A DNA stretch of 64,000 nt, taken from the NCBI GenBank assembly GCA_963573385.1, contig CAUYLG010065585.1, positions 1 to 64,000 on the forward strand, read 5' to 3'. A program made the translations under genes and the position numbers. Shown piece after piece: positions 28,542 through 39,986 of this stretch. The notes under the pieces were generated by a model. That model did not search any database, was not told the DNA's origin, and worked only from the letters and a program-made list of their open reading frames with translations. Position 1 is the first letter of the stretch; each line of letters begins with the position of its first letter. Origin of the DNA: Cacajao melanocephalus (Eukaryota; Chordata; Mammalia; Primates; Pitheciidae).

Positions 28542-28597
28542 GTTTCTTCATGCTCTAACATATTTGGTCGTTTCTTCATGCTTTAATATATTTGGTC
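28542..28597. repeat. 28-bp tandem duplication
   Basis: Two copies of a 28-base unit starting 'gtttcttcatgct' at 28542 and 28570, with two C/T differences. A partial third echo ('taacatatttgaac') follows. Confidence 0.9.
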
Positions 28598-29804
28598 TAA
28601 CATATTTGAACATACGTTCATGATTCCGTTCATTCATACATTCATTTTTGTCCATCAGCAAATAAGTATGCGCTGAGCCCCTGTCCATCACGCAGGCAGA
28701 TTTGTTGCATGCCTCACAGACCTTCTGTCCACAGCCTTGTTTGTTCCAAACCTGCATGTTTGAGAGAAATGATGATCAGGCATCTCCTTTCAGCCAAGTG
28801 CCGCACTAAATGCCTTTTTGCGCTTGAGCATCCTTAATTTTCCGAGCCCATTGGGAGGAGGGTTTCTCTCTCTTGGTTTGGAAGTGAAGAAGCGGTGGCT
28901 CCAAATAGATATGTTAGAGACGCACAGATGTGGCTCCAGAGAAGGGTAGGCCTCGGTTCCAGACCTAGCTCCCCCAGCTTGACTAGCACCCAGCCCCATC
29001 TGGGAAAGGCTCGGATGAGGGTTAGAACTCATGGCTGTCAGTGGTGTGCTGTGAAGCCGGGGAGGCACAGTCAGTGATGTGGTCAGTGTTGCCTGAATAG
29101 TGAGGGTCACAGCACCTGTGAGTCCACTCTCTGCCCCACCCCTGCCAGGCCGGGCCAGGCCCACCTTGCAGGATTTCAAGACTTCCCTTCCACATGTCTG
29201 CCTTTGTGGGGCCTGGAGATGAGATTTGGTAAAGTTAGCCAGACTGAGCTACTTCTCGCTACTTATGCTCTGGCTAAATACACTGTCCTAATTAAATGTT
29301 TCTTTTTCATTTAAAATTCCACAGTGCTGTAATTCAAATTAGAAAGCTGCTGTTTTGACAGATGATGTCATTTAATTTCAGGATCATTGTGCTTCTTGTA
29401 TTCAACTGCTGACTAAATTGGACCCTATCTCAGAGCTTTTATCACTATAAAATATTATGTTCTTCTTACAAGTGTCTGATTAACTTGTCATGATGGGATG
29501 TTTGAATTCCCTCTCGCCAGTGTTCTTTGAGAGAACTCCTTGACACAGGGTTGGGGGACCGATTCGTTAACGTATTTGTTTGGAGCCTGGTGCCTGAGAG
29601 TCCGGTTCTGAAATGGACCCATCAGTTTTCATCTGCCTGGTGTCTCATGGTTAAGATGCTCCAGATGGAGCCCGCTGTGTCCCCTCTTCCAGCCTGGACA
29701 TCTCCCTCCTTGGCTGTCTCAGTGGGCACCTCACACTGGGGAGCCAGGAGAAGAGCTGAGAGCAGCTTTGCCCCTCATCTGGTTTCCTCTGAGTCTGCTT
29801 GACA
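28598..29804. other. Unique sequence with homeodomain/TALE-like motif cluster
   Basis: No gene seen. 29280-29420 is repeat-free and AT-rich, with several TAATT-type sites and a 'gacagatgatgtcat' motif. The regulatory reading is inference. Confidence 0.35.
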
Positions 29805-30060
29805 ATCCCTTTCAAATCCACTTTACTAAGGAAGAATTTACATACCACAAACGCCCCTATTTGAATTGTGTAAAGAATGATATTTGACAAATGAACATAC
29901 CGAAGACCTAGAATATTCCCATCACCCGCATGTTCCCTGCACCGGTTCCCCTCACCTTCACTCCCAGACAGACACTGCCATGCTTTCTGAAATGACCGAT
30001 GACACTGGTCCTTTCCAGAGTTCCATGGCAATGAGCAACGACCTCATAAACCTGAGCTGA
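29805..30060 (-). mobile_element. Old L1M 3'-region remnant (reverse)
   Basis: 'agaatttacataccacaaac' and 'cttaggtcta…cccatcacccgc' type order, then 'agagttccatggcaatg', echo the antisense of an ancient L1 3' region. Highly degraded. Confidence 0.4.
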
Positions 30061-30742
30061 CCCCGTGGTTCACGCGCCCCGCTCCATGCCGGTGACTAGG
30101 TTCCGGTCGATTCTTCCTAGGTCACCGCAGCTGTCTGCTGAGCGGCACTCCTTTCTGTGCCTCCCCTGTTTCCAGAGTGATCTTTCTCAGAAACAGCCCA
30201 GCTTGGTGGTTTCCTCTGAGTGCCCTGGGCCAGCTGCCTTTGAGGCCCTTAGGGAGGCTGTGTCCCACCCCCGGGCTCTGGGTGGGCCTCTGCCTGCTGA
30301 CCACGGCTGCTTCGTCACCATCAGCCCAGCTCCTGCCGCCGTCCCCTGCCTCCCATCCCCTGGCAGCCCTGTGAAGAGGTGGGCAGGGGATGTTGCCATC
30401 TCTCTGTGAAGAATGTGAAGAGCAGTATCTGGGTTTTATCTGAGGCCACCTGGTTGGGGGACAGTGACACTCTCAACTTTTATCAAGAACTTGCCTTCAG
30501 GATATGGGGCTTTCTCTCTAAAAATGGTAACAGTTAAACCCAAATGTCTTCTTCTAAAGCTCTGCAAAATATGAAACTACATATTAATATTTCCTAGAGT
30601 CAAATAACGACAACTCTTTTCTCCCAGTGACCACCCCTACTATGGCAGATTCTGTGATTGTGACCAGATATGTGCTGGCCTCCCTGCGGGAGGTTACACC
30701 CCCGCCTCACTGCCTTCAGACTGCGAGAGTGATTGTAGTCTT
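30061..30742. other. Unique GC-rich sequence, possible L2 scrap
   Basis: 'agagtgatctttctcagaaacag' near 30173 recalls an L2 segment. Otherwise unrecognised, with overlapping open frames but no gene-like features. Confidence 0.35.
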
Positions 30743-30820
30743 CCCCTCTGAGGGGCCTCTCCTGTGAGGGGCCTCCCCTGTGAGAGTCCTCCCCTCTGAG
30801 GGTCTTCCCGTGAGGGGCTG
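30743..30820. repeat. 16-bp minisatellite, about 5 copies
   Basis: Units start at 30743, 30759, 30775, 30791 and 30807, with consensus near cccctgtgaggggcct. The last copy is shortened. Copies differ by 2-4 substitutions. Confidence 0.9.
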
Positions 30821-30924
30821 TGCTTCCCTGCCCGGGTGGTGTCAGACTTGGGCTTGTGATTTGCTTTGGCTCCTGTGAATGGCAGGGGCACATGGTAGAT
30901 GAAGTAATGCCACCCCCCCTCCCC

Positions 30925-31372
30925 ACCTGCCCAAAGAGGTTCACATCCTGATGCTCAGACCTTGTGTACATGTGACCTGACATAGTCATAGGGACTTTGC
31001 TGATGTGATAAAGTTAAGGACTTTGGGAGGGGGAGGCAATCCTGGGTGATCCAGGTGGGCCCCGTGTCATCACACAGGGTCTGTATAAGAGGGAGGCAGG
31101 GCGAGGCAGAGAGAGGTGTAGGGGCTGTGGCCATGGAAGCTGGAGGTTGGGGCAGTATAGGAAGGGGCCACAGCCAGGGAGAGTGGTCAGCCTCCAGAAG
31201 CTGGAAGGGGTCCAGGCAGAGTCCCCCCTGCAACCCGCCCCGGGAGTGCAGCCCCTCAGCCATGCTGGTGTGCGGGCTTCTGACCTCTAAAACTGGGAGA
31301 TTATCAGTTTATGTTGTTTTAAGCCATTAAATTTGTCATCATTTGTCATACCAGCAATAGGAACCTGATACA
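30925..31372 (+). mobile_element. MaLR/ERVL-like solo LTR
   Basis: Contains 'gttcacatcctgatgctcag', 'tagggactttgctgatgtgat', 'ccaggtgggccccgtgtcatc' and a 3' part 'tttatgttgttttaagcca' running to 'aggaacctgatacaa'. The same general LTR architecture as 3810-4184. Non-coding. Confidence 0.5.
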
Positions 31373-31374
31373 AG

Positions 31375-31625
31375 GGCAGATGTAAACTGCTGAGCAGAAG
31401 TTTAAAGAGCCAGCTAGGGGCTGTGGCTATCTTTCTTTTGCCTCCAACATGAGGTGAGCAAAGTCCTGGGGATGAGGGGGGCGGAAACTTGTTGCTTCAG
31501 CTAGGGTCCAGAGTGAAACAGACATGGCTAGAGCCTGTCCAGTGAAGAAATGAACCTTTGTTGTAAGCCAGTGAGATGTGGAGGTTGCTTGTTACCACAG
31601 CATAACCTAATCTCTCCTGATGGAC
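31375..31625 (+). mobile_element. LTR-like fragment
   Basis: 'cctttgttgtaagccagtgagatg' and 'ttgcttgttaccacagcataacctaat' resemble the 3' end of another mammalian LTR copy placed directly after the previous one. Confidence 0.4.
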
Positions 31626-31649
31626 CCACTTTGTTGCACTCCTCACAAA

Positions 31650-32370
31650 TAACTCAGTACTTCCATTCATTCAGTAAATACTTTGCAGTGTCCTTTGATG
31701 GCCAGGCACTGTTTGACCCCTAGTGTACAATCAGTAACAAACAGACATCAATTGTTCTTACTCTTGTGGAGCTTATAGTCTCTTCCTGGGAAGACAGAAA
31801 ATACATAAACAACAGATGAGTATGTAACTATGATTTTGATGAGTGATGTGCAAGAAATACATGGGCATGATGGAAGAAGTGAGGTACGGTGGGGTGAGAA
31901 CCCAGCTGTGCAGTCGGGGCGGGGATTGTGGCCGGAGAGGATGCCCATGGCAGAGTGGGCGTGGCCAGGATGTGAGGGCAGGGCAGCAGGGAGAGCAGAT
32001 GTGGCTCGTCCAGAGCTGGCAAGGCTGGGTTCTGCAAGGTGGTGGAGGTGCGGGGGTCAGAGGTCTGCATTTGATCAAGAGACAGTAGGTGCCAGGGAAT
32101 GCTTTTTCAGCAGGAAAGTAAAATGTGCAATTTCACTTAAAAACAGATCCACTTGGAAGAATGTGTGCAAGAGGCAGGCGTGGCAGTGGGAGGTCTGGCT
32201 GGAGCACTTGTGAGCTTGGGTGAGAGTGGGGTGTCATGGCGGACGTGACCATGGGAAAGGCTCCGAAGCGCCTTGTGAGGAAGAGTGAGGAGTCGGGGAC
32301 AGTGATCAGCAGCAAGGTGGATGGTGGGACCAGTTACTGACATAGAGAAGCCTGGAAGAGGATCAGGTTT
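31650..32370 (+). mobile_element. Old LINE-3'UTR-like repeat
   Basis: 'ttcattcagtaaatactttgc', 'gtggagcttatagtctcttcc', 'gcgccttgtgagg' and 'gtgggaccagttactgacat' occur in the order of the same old LINE family as 661-2600, giving a nearly complete copy. Confidence 0.5.
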
Positions 32371-32835
32371 AAAGGGGAAAGTAAGAAATGTGGTTGCAGA
32401 GGCATTAATATGAGGTATCTGTGACATCCAGAGATGTCAGATTGCCAGTTGGTGTGGGTGCATCTTGCTCCATACATTAAATAAATAAACCTGTATAGGA
32501 CCCAGTAACACTTTTCTATGTGCACATTCAGCAAACATTAAATCTGTGCAAACTGTGAATAACCTCGTGCTCAGGATGGCTATGGATCTCGTGTTTCTGA
32601 CCTCAGCCTTATGAAGTCATTCGGGCTCTTCAAGATGGGCTCAGGTACCCCTTTTCAAGAGAGGCTTCCTGAGCCTCACGGCTGAGTCACCTGTGTCCTG
32701 CGTGTGCTGTGCACTGGCCTCGCAGCTCGGATCCCCTCCTCAGACACTTGAGGCGGCCTTGTTCCTCTCTGCCGCTCCCTACTCGTTACCTGGTCTTTGG
32801 GGTACAGAAGAGGCATTGAGTCCTTCTTTGTGTTG
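32371..32835. other. Unique sequence, nothing recognised
   Basis: No gene or repeat family recognised. Confidence 0.4.
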
Positions 32836-33000
32836 GATCTAGACATACACTTAACAAACTTTAATTCTTAAAGAAACATCAGGAGGTAGGCATTATTTCT
32901 CCTAGAAAGGGAAAACTAAGGCTCAGAATGCTTTTGTCTCTTAACCCAAGGCACAGAGGTAATAAATAGCAGACATAGGCACTGAATTAGATCTAAGACG
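32836..33000 (-). mobile_element. MIR SINE (reverse)
   Basis: 'aggaggtaggcattatttctcc' then 'aactaaggctcagaatgc' and 'acccaaggcacagaggtaat' follow the reverse-MIR order. Confidence 0.6.
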
Positions 33001-33011
33001 TTTGTTCACTC

Positions 33012-33620
33012 CTGCTGTATGCATTAGTTATCAATTGCTTTCTAACAACTTGCCACAAATGTAGTGGCCTAGAACAACATCTATTAATTAGCACACAGTT
33101 TCTGTGGGTCAGGAGTCCAGGCATGGCTTAGCTGGGTCCTCTGCTTAGAGTCTCACAGGGCTGAAGTCAAGGTGCTGGTCACAGCTACAGTCTCATCTGA
33201 GGCCCAACTGGGGATGGGTCTGTTTCTAAGCTCTTTTTGGTTGTTGGTGGGGTTATTTGTAGTCATAAGAGTGAGAGCTTTGGTTTCCAGTTGGCTGTTG
33301 GCTGGAGAATGCACTCAGCATCTAGCAGCCACCTGCAGGTCCTTGACCCATCGAAGTTTCCCAGCGTGACTCTTTGCATCCTCAAAGACAGCGTGGGTGG
33401 TGTTGGGGGAGAGAGAGAGACAGACAGACAGACAGAGACAGACTGACTCCAGCAACATGAGCCTATAGTCTCATTTAATGTAATCATAGATGGGTAATCA
33501 CATAGGTCCTGCCACCTCTGCTTTAAGCAAGTCACAGGACCCACCCACATCCTCAAGGGGAGAGGATCACACAGTCGTGTGAACACCAGAGGGTAGGAAT
33601 CATGGGAGCCCCTTTAAGAG
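33012..33620 (+). mobile_element. Medium-reiterated LTR-like repeat
   Basis: Landmarks are 'agttatcaattgctttctaac', 'gtagtggcctagaacaac', 'agtttctgtgggtcaggag', 'ggcttagctgggtcctctgc', 'agcaagtcacaggaccc' and 'ctcaaggggagaggatcac'. This is a common mammalian dispersed repeat, probably LTR-derived; I am unsure of the family. Confidence 0.5.
33408..33452. repeat. (GA)n(GACA)n simple repeat
   Basis: A short GA run passes into GACA repeats, inside the dispersed repeat at 33012-33620. Confidence 0.9.
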
Positions 33621-33945
33621 CCTGCCCTGCAGACACATGACTCTGCCCTATTTATCACTTTTACCCCTGCTGGAAGGAGCACAGAGCTCTCCAGGGGAGC
33701 CCTTCAATAAGTGATGGTGAAGTGGAAGCCACTGATTCTTCATCAAAGGGCCTATAGTTGAGTTCACAATAGGATAGGCACACAATTTTGCCTTTGGTAA
33801 TGACTTCACAGTGCGCCTAAAATTATAACATTGGGAGGAAAATCTAGGTCATCTCCCTGAATCCACTCTGTCCTTTCTGGGGCTTCTGTTGCTGCTGCTG
33901 CTGCCTGGGCCCTGCCCCAGGCCTGCACAACTTCTCCCCTGGGTC
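33621..33945. other. Unique sequence, includes short CTG run
   Basis: No gene seen. A short (GCT)5-like run lies at about 33887-33903. Confidence 0.45.
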
Positions 33946-33949
33946 ACTG

Positions 33950-34440
33950 CAGCACTTTCTGCCCTGGCCTTCCTGCCTCTTCTTACTGCCAAAGTATCTT
34001 CTTAAGTGACAATCTGATTGTGACTTCCCTGTGGCTCTGAAATAAAACTCAGACTCCTTGGATAAACCAAGTTCTCCATGGTATTTTTCATTCTTGCTTT
34101 TCCAACCCTGTCCCTTGACACTATCCCTCTTGCATGTCAAGGTCCAACAACACCCAGGCCTATGGATGTTCTGATTGCTCCATTCTATCTCATACCTTTG
34201 CACCCATTGTGTTCTCTCCCTAAAAATCTACTTTCATCCCCTTGCTCACTTTAATTTCCCATATAAATATGTGGCTTAGTGAATTCCTACTTTTCTTCCA
34301 AGGCATGATCCAAAGGTTACTCCTCAGTGGAGGTATCCTTGACATCCTCTGGAAAAGTTCATAGAGAACTCAACATCTTGCCTACTGATTTGATTTTGTT
34401 CCTTGACCTTTTAAAAACATCTCCCCTGTATTCTCAGAAA
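33950..34440 (+). mobile_element. L2 LINE, long fragment
   Basis: 'tctgattgtgacttccctg' near 34012, 'aactcagactccttgg' near 34046, 'tccatggtatttttcattc' near 34075, 'cctttgcacccattgtgttc' near 34195, 'actttaatttccc' and 'gaggtatccttgacatcc' follow the L2 3' part in sense order. Confidence 0.6.
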
Positions 34441-34484
34441 CTTCCATTTGTGTTTTTGTTGATGGCATGTGCCCCTCACATCTT

Positions 34485-35357
34485 GATTGGATGGATGGAT
34501 GAATGATGGATGGATGTTGGATGGATGGATGGATGGATGAATGAATGGATGGATGTTGGATGGATGGATGGATGGATGGATGGATGATGGATAGATGGAT
34601 GGATATTGGATGGATGGATGGATGGATGAATGAATGGATGGATGTTGGATGGGTAGATGGATGTTGGATGAATAGATGGATGGATGGATGTTGGTTGGAT
34701 GGATGAATGGATGGATGTTGAACGGATGGATGTTGGATGGATGGATGTTAGATGGATGAGTGGATGGATGTTGGATGGATGGATGGATGGATGTTGGATA
34801 GATGGATGAATGGATGGATGTTGAATGGATGGATGTGGTATGGATGGATGTTAGATGGATGAGTGGATGGATGTTGGATGGATCGATGGATGGATGTTGG
34901 ATAGATGGATGAATGGATGGATGTTGAATGGATGGATGTTGGATGGATGGATGAAGGGATGGATGTTGAATGGATGGATGTTGGATGGATGGATGGATGT
35001 TGGATGGATGGATGAATGGATGGATGTTGAATGGATGGATGTTGGATGGATGGATGGATGTTGGATGGATGGATGGATGTTGGATGGATGGATGTTAGAT
35101 GGATGGGTCAATGGATGTTAGATGGATGGGTGGATGGATGTTGGATGGATGGATGTTAGATGGATGGGTCGATGGATGTTAGATGGATGGGTGGATGGAT
35201 GTTGGATGGATGGATGAATGAATGGATGAGTGTTGGTTGGATGGATGGATGTTGGATGGATGTTGGATGGATGGATAGATGATGGATGTATGATGGGTGG
35301 ATGATAGATGGTTGGAAGGACGGATGTTGGATGGATGGATGGATGTTGAATAGATGA
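34485..35357. repeat. TGGA/TCCA tetranucleotide array
   Basis: About 870 bases of ggat-based repeats, punctuated by 'gttgg', 'gttag' and 'gttgaa' variants. There is higher-order structure: a block beginning 'gttagatggatgagtgg' recurs at 34747 and 34850 (period 103), and another beginning 'gttagatggatgggtc' recurs at 35094 and 35155 (period 61). The long open frames across it on both strands are artefacts of the motif, which contains few stops. Highly length-polymorphic candidate. Confidence 0.97.
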
Positions 35358-35645
35358 GACTATTGCAGAAAAGCTGTGTGGAAGTGAAAATCTTAAAAAC
35401 AAAATCTATTTAAAATTCCTTCCTGGGAGAAGCACTCTATATTGTATTAATTAACTCAGCTTGCTAATCAGGGAAATGCTAACGATCTCTCCTTCCACTT
35501 GCTGAGGAAAGGCGCTGGCAGAGTACCTGCCTCATTCATCATTTCAACACAGGGCTGGGTGTGCTTATTTTTCTGGTAAATGAGGAAAAGAAATTACACC
35601 ATACTTTGAGCTGAAGGCATTCCTTGTTGGAGTTCAAAGCTACCT
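35358..35645. other. Unique sequence flanking the TGGA array
   Basis: AT-rich and unrecognised. It contains a 'ctaatcagggaaatgc' scrap shared with position 12529. Confidence 0.4.
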
Positions 35646-35649
35646 TAAT

Positions 35650-35765
35650 TTCTATCTTGTGGATGAGTAGTGGATGTTATGTAACTCAAGGCTGGGACTG
35701 TGTGTCACCTCTCATCTGCCACAGTGCCTAGACCAGTGCTGAACTCATACATGCCAAAAGCCCAG
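35650..35765 (+). mobile_element. L2 LINE 3'-end fragment
   Basis: 'gctgggactgtgtgtcacc', 'ccacagtgcctagacc' and the downstream 'gctgaactcata' resemble the L2 3' terminus. Confidence 0.5.
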
Positions 35766-35770
35766 GGGTT

Positions 35771-36095
35771 ACCTTAAGAAATAAATCCTAAATGATGCGC
35801 TATGTCAGTTTCTCTTCATTCACTTTCTGAACATCTACTGACTACCCAGTATGTGAAACTGTAGCATCCTGGAATCTAAATAGGACTTGGAAGCAAGGAT
35901 TTGGTCTTTCCAGGGTTACTGAGATGTGTATAGAAGGAGGTAGGCTAGAGGGAGGAAGAGGGAAATGCTTTGAGAATCCCACAAAGAGTTCTACAGGAGC
36001 CCAGGTGACAGGAAGGGAGTTCTCTTCTGGTTTAGATGAACTTGGAAGGTTTTAATAGAGAAGATGACATTTGAGAGACCCCCACGGTATGAGGT
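35771..36095. other. Probable very old LINE-derived sequence
   Basis: 'cattcactttctgaacatctactgactaccc' type text near 35818, followed by purine-rich 'gggaaatgctttgagaatcc', hints at the old LINE family seen at 661-2600. Weak. Confidence 0.3.
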
Positions 36096-36099
36096 AGAG

Positions 36100-36235
36100 G
36101 AATTTGGAGTTAAAGACCTGGCTAAATTCCCTGGTTTATTTCTCAGCTGAGCTACTCTGAAGATGTTATACGACCTCCTCTTACCTCAGTTTTTTAATCC
36201 CGAAGAGGGGAATGTTACTATCTACCCAGGTGTGT
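36100..36235 (+). mobile_element. MIR SINE fragment
   Basis: 'ggagttaaagacctggctaaattcc' then 'gagctactctgaag' and 'cctcttacctcagtttttt' gives the sense MIR order. Confidence 0.5.
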
Positions 36236-37689
36236 ATGTGTGATGGTCTAATGATTTAATAGGAGATGGAAATGCCTTAAGGGATGGCATTCATCTTCAT
36301 TAGGTTGTGGAAGCTGGCCCTTAGAGGGTGGCTGGGAGTTGTACATGATGAAGAAGGCACTTGACAGCCAGAGGGGCTGGTAGGAATGCCCCTGCTCAGC
36401 GATGCTGGCAGTGAGGTGAGGATCTGCAGGAAAGGGGGTTGGGAGGAGCCGCTTGAGGGGCTGAAAGGACTTCTGTTTTGCCTTACCATGCATTACGTTT
36501 TCGTTCAGCCAATTCATCATCCTGATCACAGTTTTCTTAGGCTACGGCTAAAATTAGCCTGAGCTTCCTGAACTTATTCCAGATGACAGCCCTGTGTGCT
36601 TGCTGGCTGCAGGATGCCATGCCTGGCATGGTTCGGTTGGCCTAGCTTTTTGCCCTGGCCCCCTGCTGGGCACTCCAGCTTCCCGCTCCTCTTTTCTCCT
36701 TGCTTTGTCTTGCTGTGACACAGCTGTGCCCACCTGGGTCTCCTGGAGACACTTATGCTGCAGTCGGCCTTGGTCTGACATTAGACTGCATTTGGAAGGG
36801 GCCCGTCTAAATGAAGACCCTTGACTGTAGTTAACAAAATCACCTTCATGCTGCCTTAAGCCAAAGAAGGAATGTCGTAGGAGGAGCTTGGTGTCTCATG
36901 GAAGGCAAGGACACACTGCAGGGCCAGGGTGTAGGTGGACCCTGGGCCGGAGAGTCCTCAGAAGTAGCCCGCCAGGCTCTCCGTGCCAATGTGCACACCA
37001 CTCAAGTGCTGTCACTTGCTCTGTGGCTTCTTGTCCCTGCTTTGTCTTTTTCTGTTCACTGGCTCCTGCGCTGCTTTAAGCCCGTGCTCCCTGCCCATGG
37101 CTATCTCAGCCCCCAGTTCACATGATGACAGGTGAAACCTGCAACCTGCCAGGATTCTCTCAGCATCAACTCCAGACCCGCAGGTGGAGGCGTCCTTGTG
37201 GCCCAGCTTCTATTATGTGTCCTTCTCTGGTCCTGCCAACCTGGGGCCAGTGGGACCTGAGTTCCTTAGTGACAGACATGGCTACCAGAGGCTGTCCGTG
37301 TGCACAGAGGACAGTGCCCAAAGAAGGAGACCATTGTGGGCTAGGAGGAGACTTCAGGGGGTATCCACTAAGGTACTCAGAGGCTACTGAATCCTTTGAC
37401 TACTAACCTGCAATCTCTGGACCCTTTTGAAGGTTATAACAGTTGAAATGATGGACGTTCATTCGTTAAACATTTGCCAATCACCTGTAATGGCAGGCAC
37501 TACCTGCACTCTGAGGGCAAAGTGTGTGTTACAGTAGTTGCTTTGTTCTAGCTGTACCCAGGTGAGCTTGCCGTCCACTTCCCATTCCAGGTGGCTGTGC
37601 TATTCTGTGGGTGCTGTGGCCAGTGGGGTCTCACTTCTCAGTATCCAGAGAGGCAGCCACGGGCATCTCATGGAGCTTTGCCTGGAGCA
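36236..37689. other. Unique sequence, nothing recognised
   Basis: No gene or clear repeat. Open frames up to about 95 codons on both strands without supporting features. Confidence 0.4.
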
Positions 37690-37800
37690 AATCTTGGTTT
37701 CTGATTTGTAAAATGGGATTAATAGTGATCATCTCAGAGAGTTTTTATGAGGCATAAATGAGAAATTATATTTGTATGGACTTTGTAAGCTTTAAATTAG
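37690..37800 (+). mobile_element. MIR SINE fragment
   Basis: 'ttggtttctgatttgtaaaatggg' followed by 'gttttatgaggcataaatgag' type text is the sense MIR 3' half. Confidence 0.55.
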
Positions 37801-38137
37801 TTACACAGTTACGATTTCAAATTCCTAGAGGATGCAGGTAAATGGTATAGTTCAGTCATGAGAGGTAAATTACAAATGCACTGTTGGTCTTTGAAGGTCT
37901 TTAACTGGAGCGAAATCTATTTCTTATTTTCTAGACAATGTGCATTTGATGTATCTTATAACTGTAGTGATGAATCAGAATTTATTTTCCAAATTCTCTT
38001 TAAGAGAAAGAAGCATCAGCTTACTTTTGCTTCTTAGTGAGTTCTATCATGCAGCATGTCAGAGGTTCACTCACTTCCTATGTTGATTTTTTTCACTGCT
38101 CAGCACTAAATCAAAGCTGCCTTCATATGCCTTGCTG
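37801..38137. other. Unique AT-rich sequence
   Basis: No family recognised. Repeat-free AT-rich text. Confidence 0.4.
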
Positions 38138-38545
38138 TGGTTTGAATGTTTGCCCCCTCCAAAACTCAGGATGAGATTTAATTGCCATTATAACAATGTT
38201 AAGAGGTGGGACCTTTGAGTGGTGATTAGATTATGAGGGCTCCACTTTCATGAGTGGACGTAATGCTTTAATAAAAGAGCTTTGAGGAGTGGGCCCTCTT
38301 GGCCTTTCTGTCTTCCTGTAACATGAGGAACCAGTGTTTCCTTCTCCTCCAGAGGATGTAGTATGCAAGGTGCCATCCTGCAAGCAGAGAAACCAGGTTG
38401 TGAGCTGCTAGAGACTTGATCTTGGACTTCCCAGCCTCCAGAACTGTGAGCCAGTTGCTTCTTATAAATTACCTTATTGCTGTTTCCTTATAAATTACCC
38501 AGTCTTAGGTATTCCATTATAGTAGCACAAAACAGACTAAGACAT
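38138..38545 (+). mobile_element. MLT1-type MaLR solo LTR
   Basis: Reads 'tgctgtggtttgaatgtttg', 'aagaggtgggacctttgag', 'gagggctccactttcatgag', 'acttgatcttggacttcccag', 'agaactgtgagccag' and ends near 'acaaaacagactaagaca'. This is the MLT1-type MaLR LTR order. A short internal duplication of 'cttataaattacc' is present. Non-coding. Confidence 0.75.
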
Positions 38546-38547
38546 GC

Positions 38548-38700
38548 CTACTGTGTGGTGAGCACTTTACATGTATTATCTCATTTTTATCCTTATGCCA
38601 GTCTGCAAAGAACGTATTATCTTCACTTTACAGATGGAGAAACTGAGTCTCAAAATGATGTGCACAGTTAAGTCAGTAAAACTCTCAGACTCCAAAGACC
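38548..38700 (-). mobile_element. MIR SINE (reverse)
   Basis: 'gagcactttacatgtattatctcattttt' type text, then 'cactttacagatggagaaactgag', is the reverse-MIR core. Confidence 0.65.
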
Positions 38701-39429
38701 CTTCTCTTCCCACGTACCCTACTGGCTTGTGTCAGAATAGAGAGGTGTTAGAACTTCAGGTGAGAAGACATCTTCTCCTCCTGTTTGTGGGGATCTGGCC
38801 TGTGGTTCTGGCTGCGTCTGGGTGGTTGGTGTTGGAGAGCCTGAATCTGCCCACCCAGCCCCCCATCGCTGCTTCCCTACCTGTAGAGAACCTCTAGGGT
38901 ACCTTTGCACTGAGAAACCATAGGTCTCTTTAGCTTGTCAGCTGCTGCCAGAAGGGTGTACCCAGACCTGAGCAGCACATGGGGTAGCTTCTACTCGAAA
39001 CCACAGTGAACGTTTGTTGTCTTTAAAGCACAATAGCATCATGAATCAATTTTAGTGCTAGAGAGATATATGTGACTCTTTGGTAAAATGGTCCCCTAAA
39101 ATTTGTAAATTACAGGCATCAGCATCAATAAAATAACGGCAATGCCAAACAAATGACTCATCATCTTTCCTCAGGTTCTGTACAGTTCTTACCTTCTCTC
39201 AAAGGAAAAAAAGGAGTGCTTAGTTGGCCGCTTAACTGGATTCTTCTGAAATTTCACAAGGAGAGAACACGTCACATGTAGAATTTCTGCCTCTACGGGA
39301 GTGATAATCATTAATTTTACGTATGAATTTTCCTGCCTCCGAAAGTTGGCCATGGATTTTTTTTAACAGGTGCAAAATAAACCCTGTCCAGCGTCCATAG
39401 AGTTGCCGGCCTGATCTTTCTGCTGGTAC
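38701..39429. other. Unique sequence, nothing recognised
   Basis: No gene or repeat family recognised. Confidence 0.4.
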
Positions 39430-39725
39430 GATCACATCTCACCCCACTTTCAACCTTTTCATTATTCCTCATTGCCGTAAGAATAAAACATTGACCCCCT
39501 TAGCCCATCAGACACACGTTCTGCCCCTGCCTTTCCCCTGACCACTTATATCCTGCGTGCATTTCCTGGGCTCACTGTTCTTTGTCACACCTCTTTGCCT
39601 GGTGCCTGCTGCCCCCTCTGCTGGGAACAGCCTTCCTCACCTTTTATGCTCCTGAGCTCCTTCTGATTGGTGCTCAGGTACTGCCTTCTATGTCTTTCCT
39701 TCCCCCATAATAATCATAATCCACA
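39430..39725 (+). mobile_element. L2 LINE fragment
   Basis: 'ctcattgccgtaagaataaaac', 'cctttgcctggtgcctgctg', 'gggaacagccttcctcacc' and 'gtgctcaggtactgcc' match L2 3' text in order. Confidence 0.5.
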
Positions 39726-39734
39726 CCTGTTGTG

Positions 39735-39915
39735 TGTTCCAGGCAGTCTTGTCAATGTTCGCAAGTGCTCTCACATTCACTTATCACACTGTCCCTCAGA
39801 GGATCACTATTACTGGCCCTTTGAAGGAGAACAAGGGCTCAGGGCACAGCATCCTCAGTGTCCCATAGCCCATAAATGTGGAACAGGCTTTTAAGCCCTA
39901 GTCTGGTTCCAGAGT
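39735..39915 (-). mobile_element. MIR SINE (reverse)
   Basis: 'tgttccaggcagtcttgtcaatg', 'aggatcactattactggccc' and 'ataaatgtggaacaggctt' align loosely with reverse MIR. Confidence 0.4.
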
Positions 39916-39986
39916 CTGTCCGCCCTCCCCTTCTCCAGGTTGCTTCTCCCAGGGGATTACCCAGCCCTGCTCAGTCGTTCACTCTA

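Noticed and set aside
34851..35121. Long frames on both strands encoding repeated MDGW or HPSN-like peptides
   Set aside because: Direct consequence of the TGGA array, which has few stop codons in any frame. No start context or homology.
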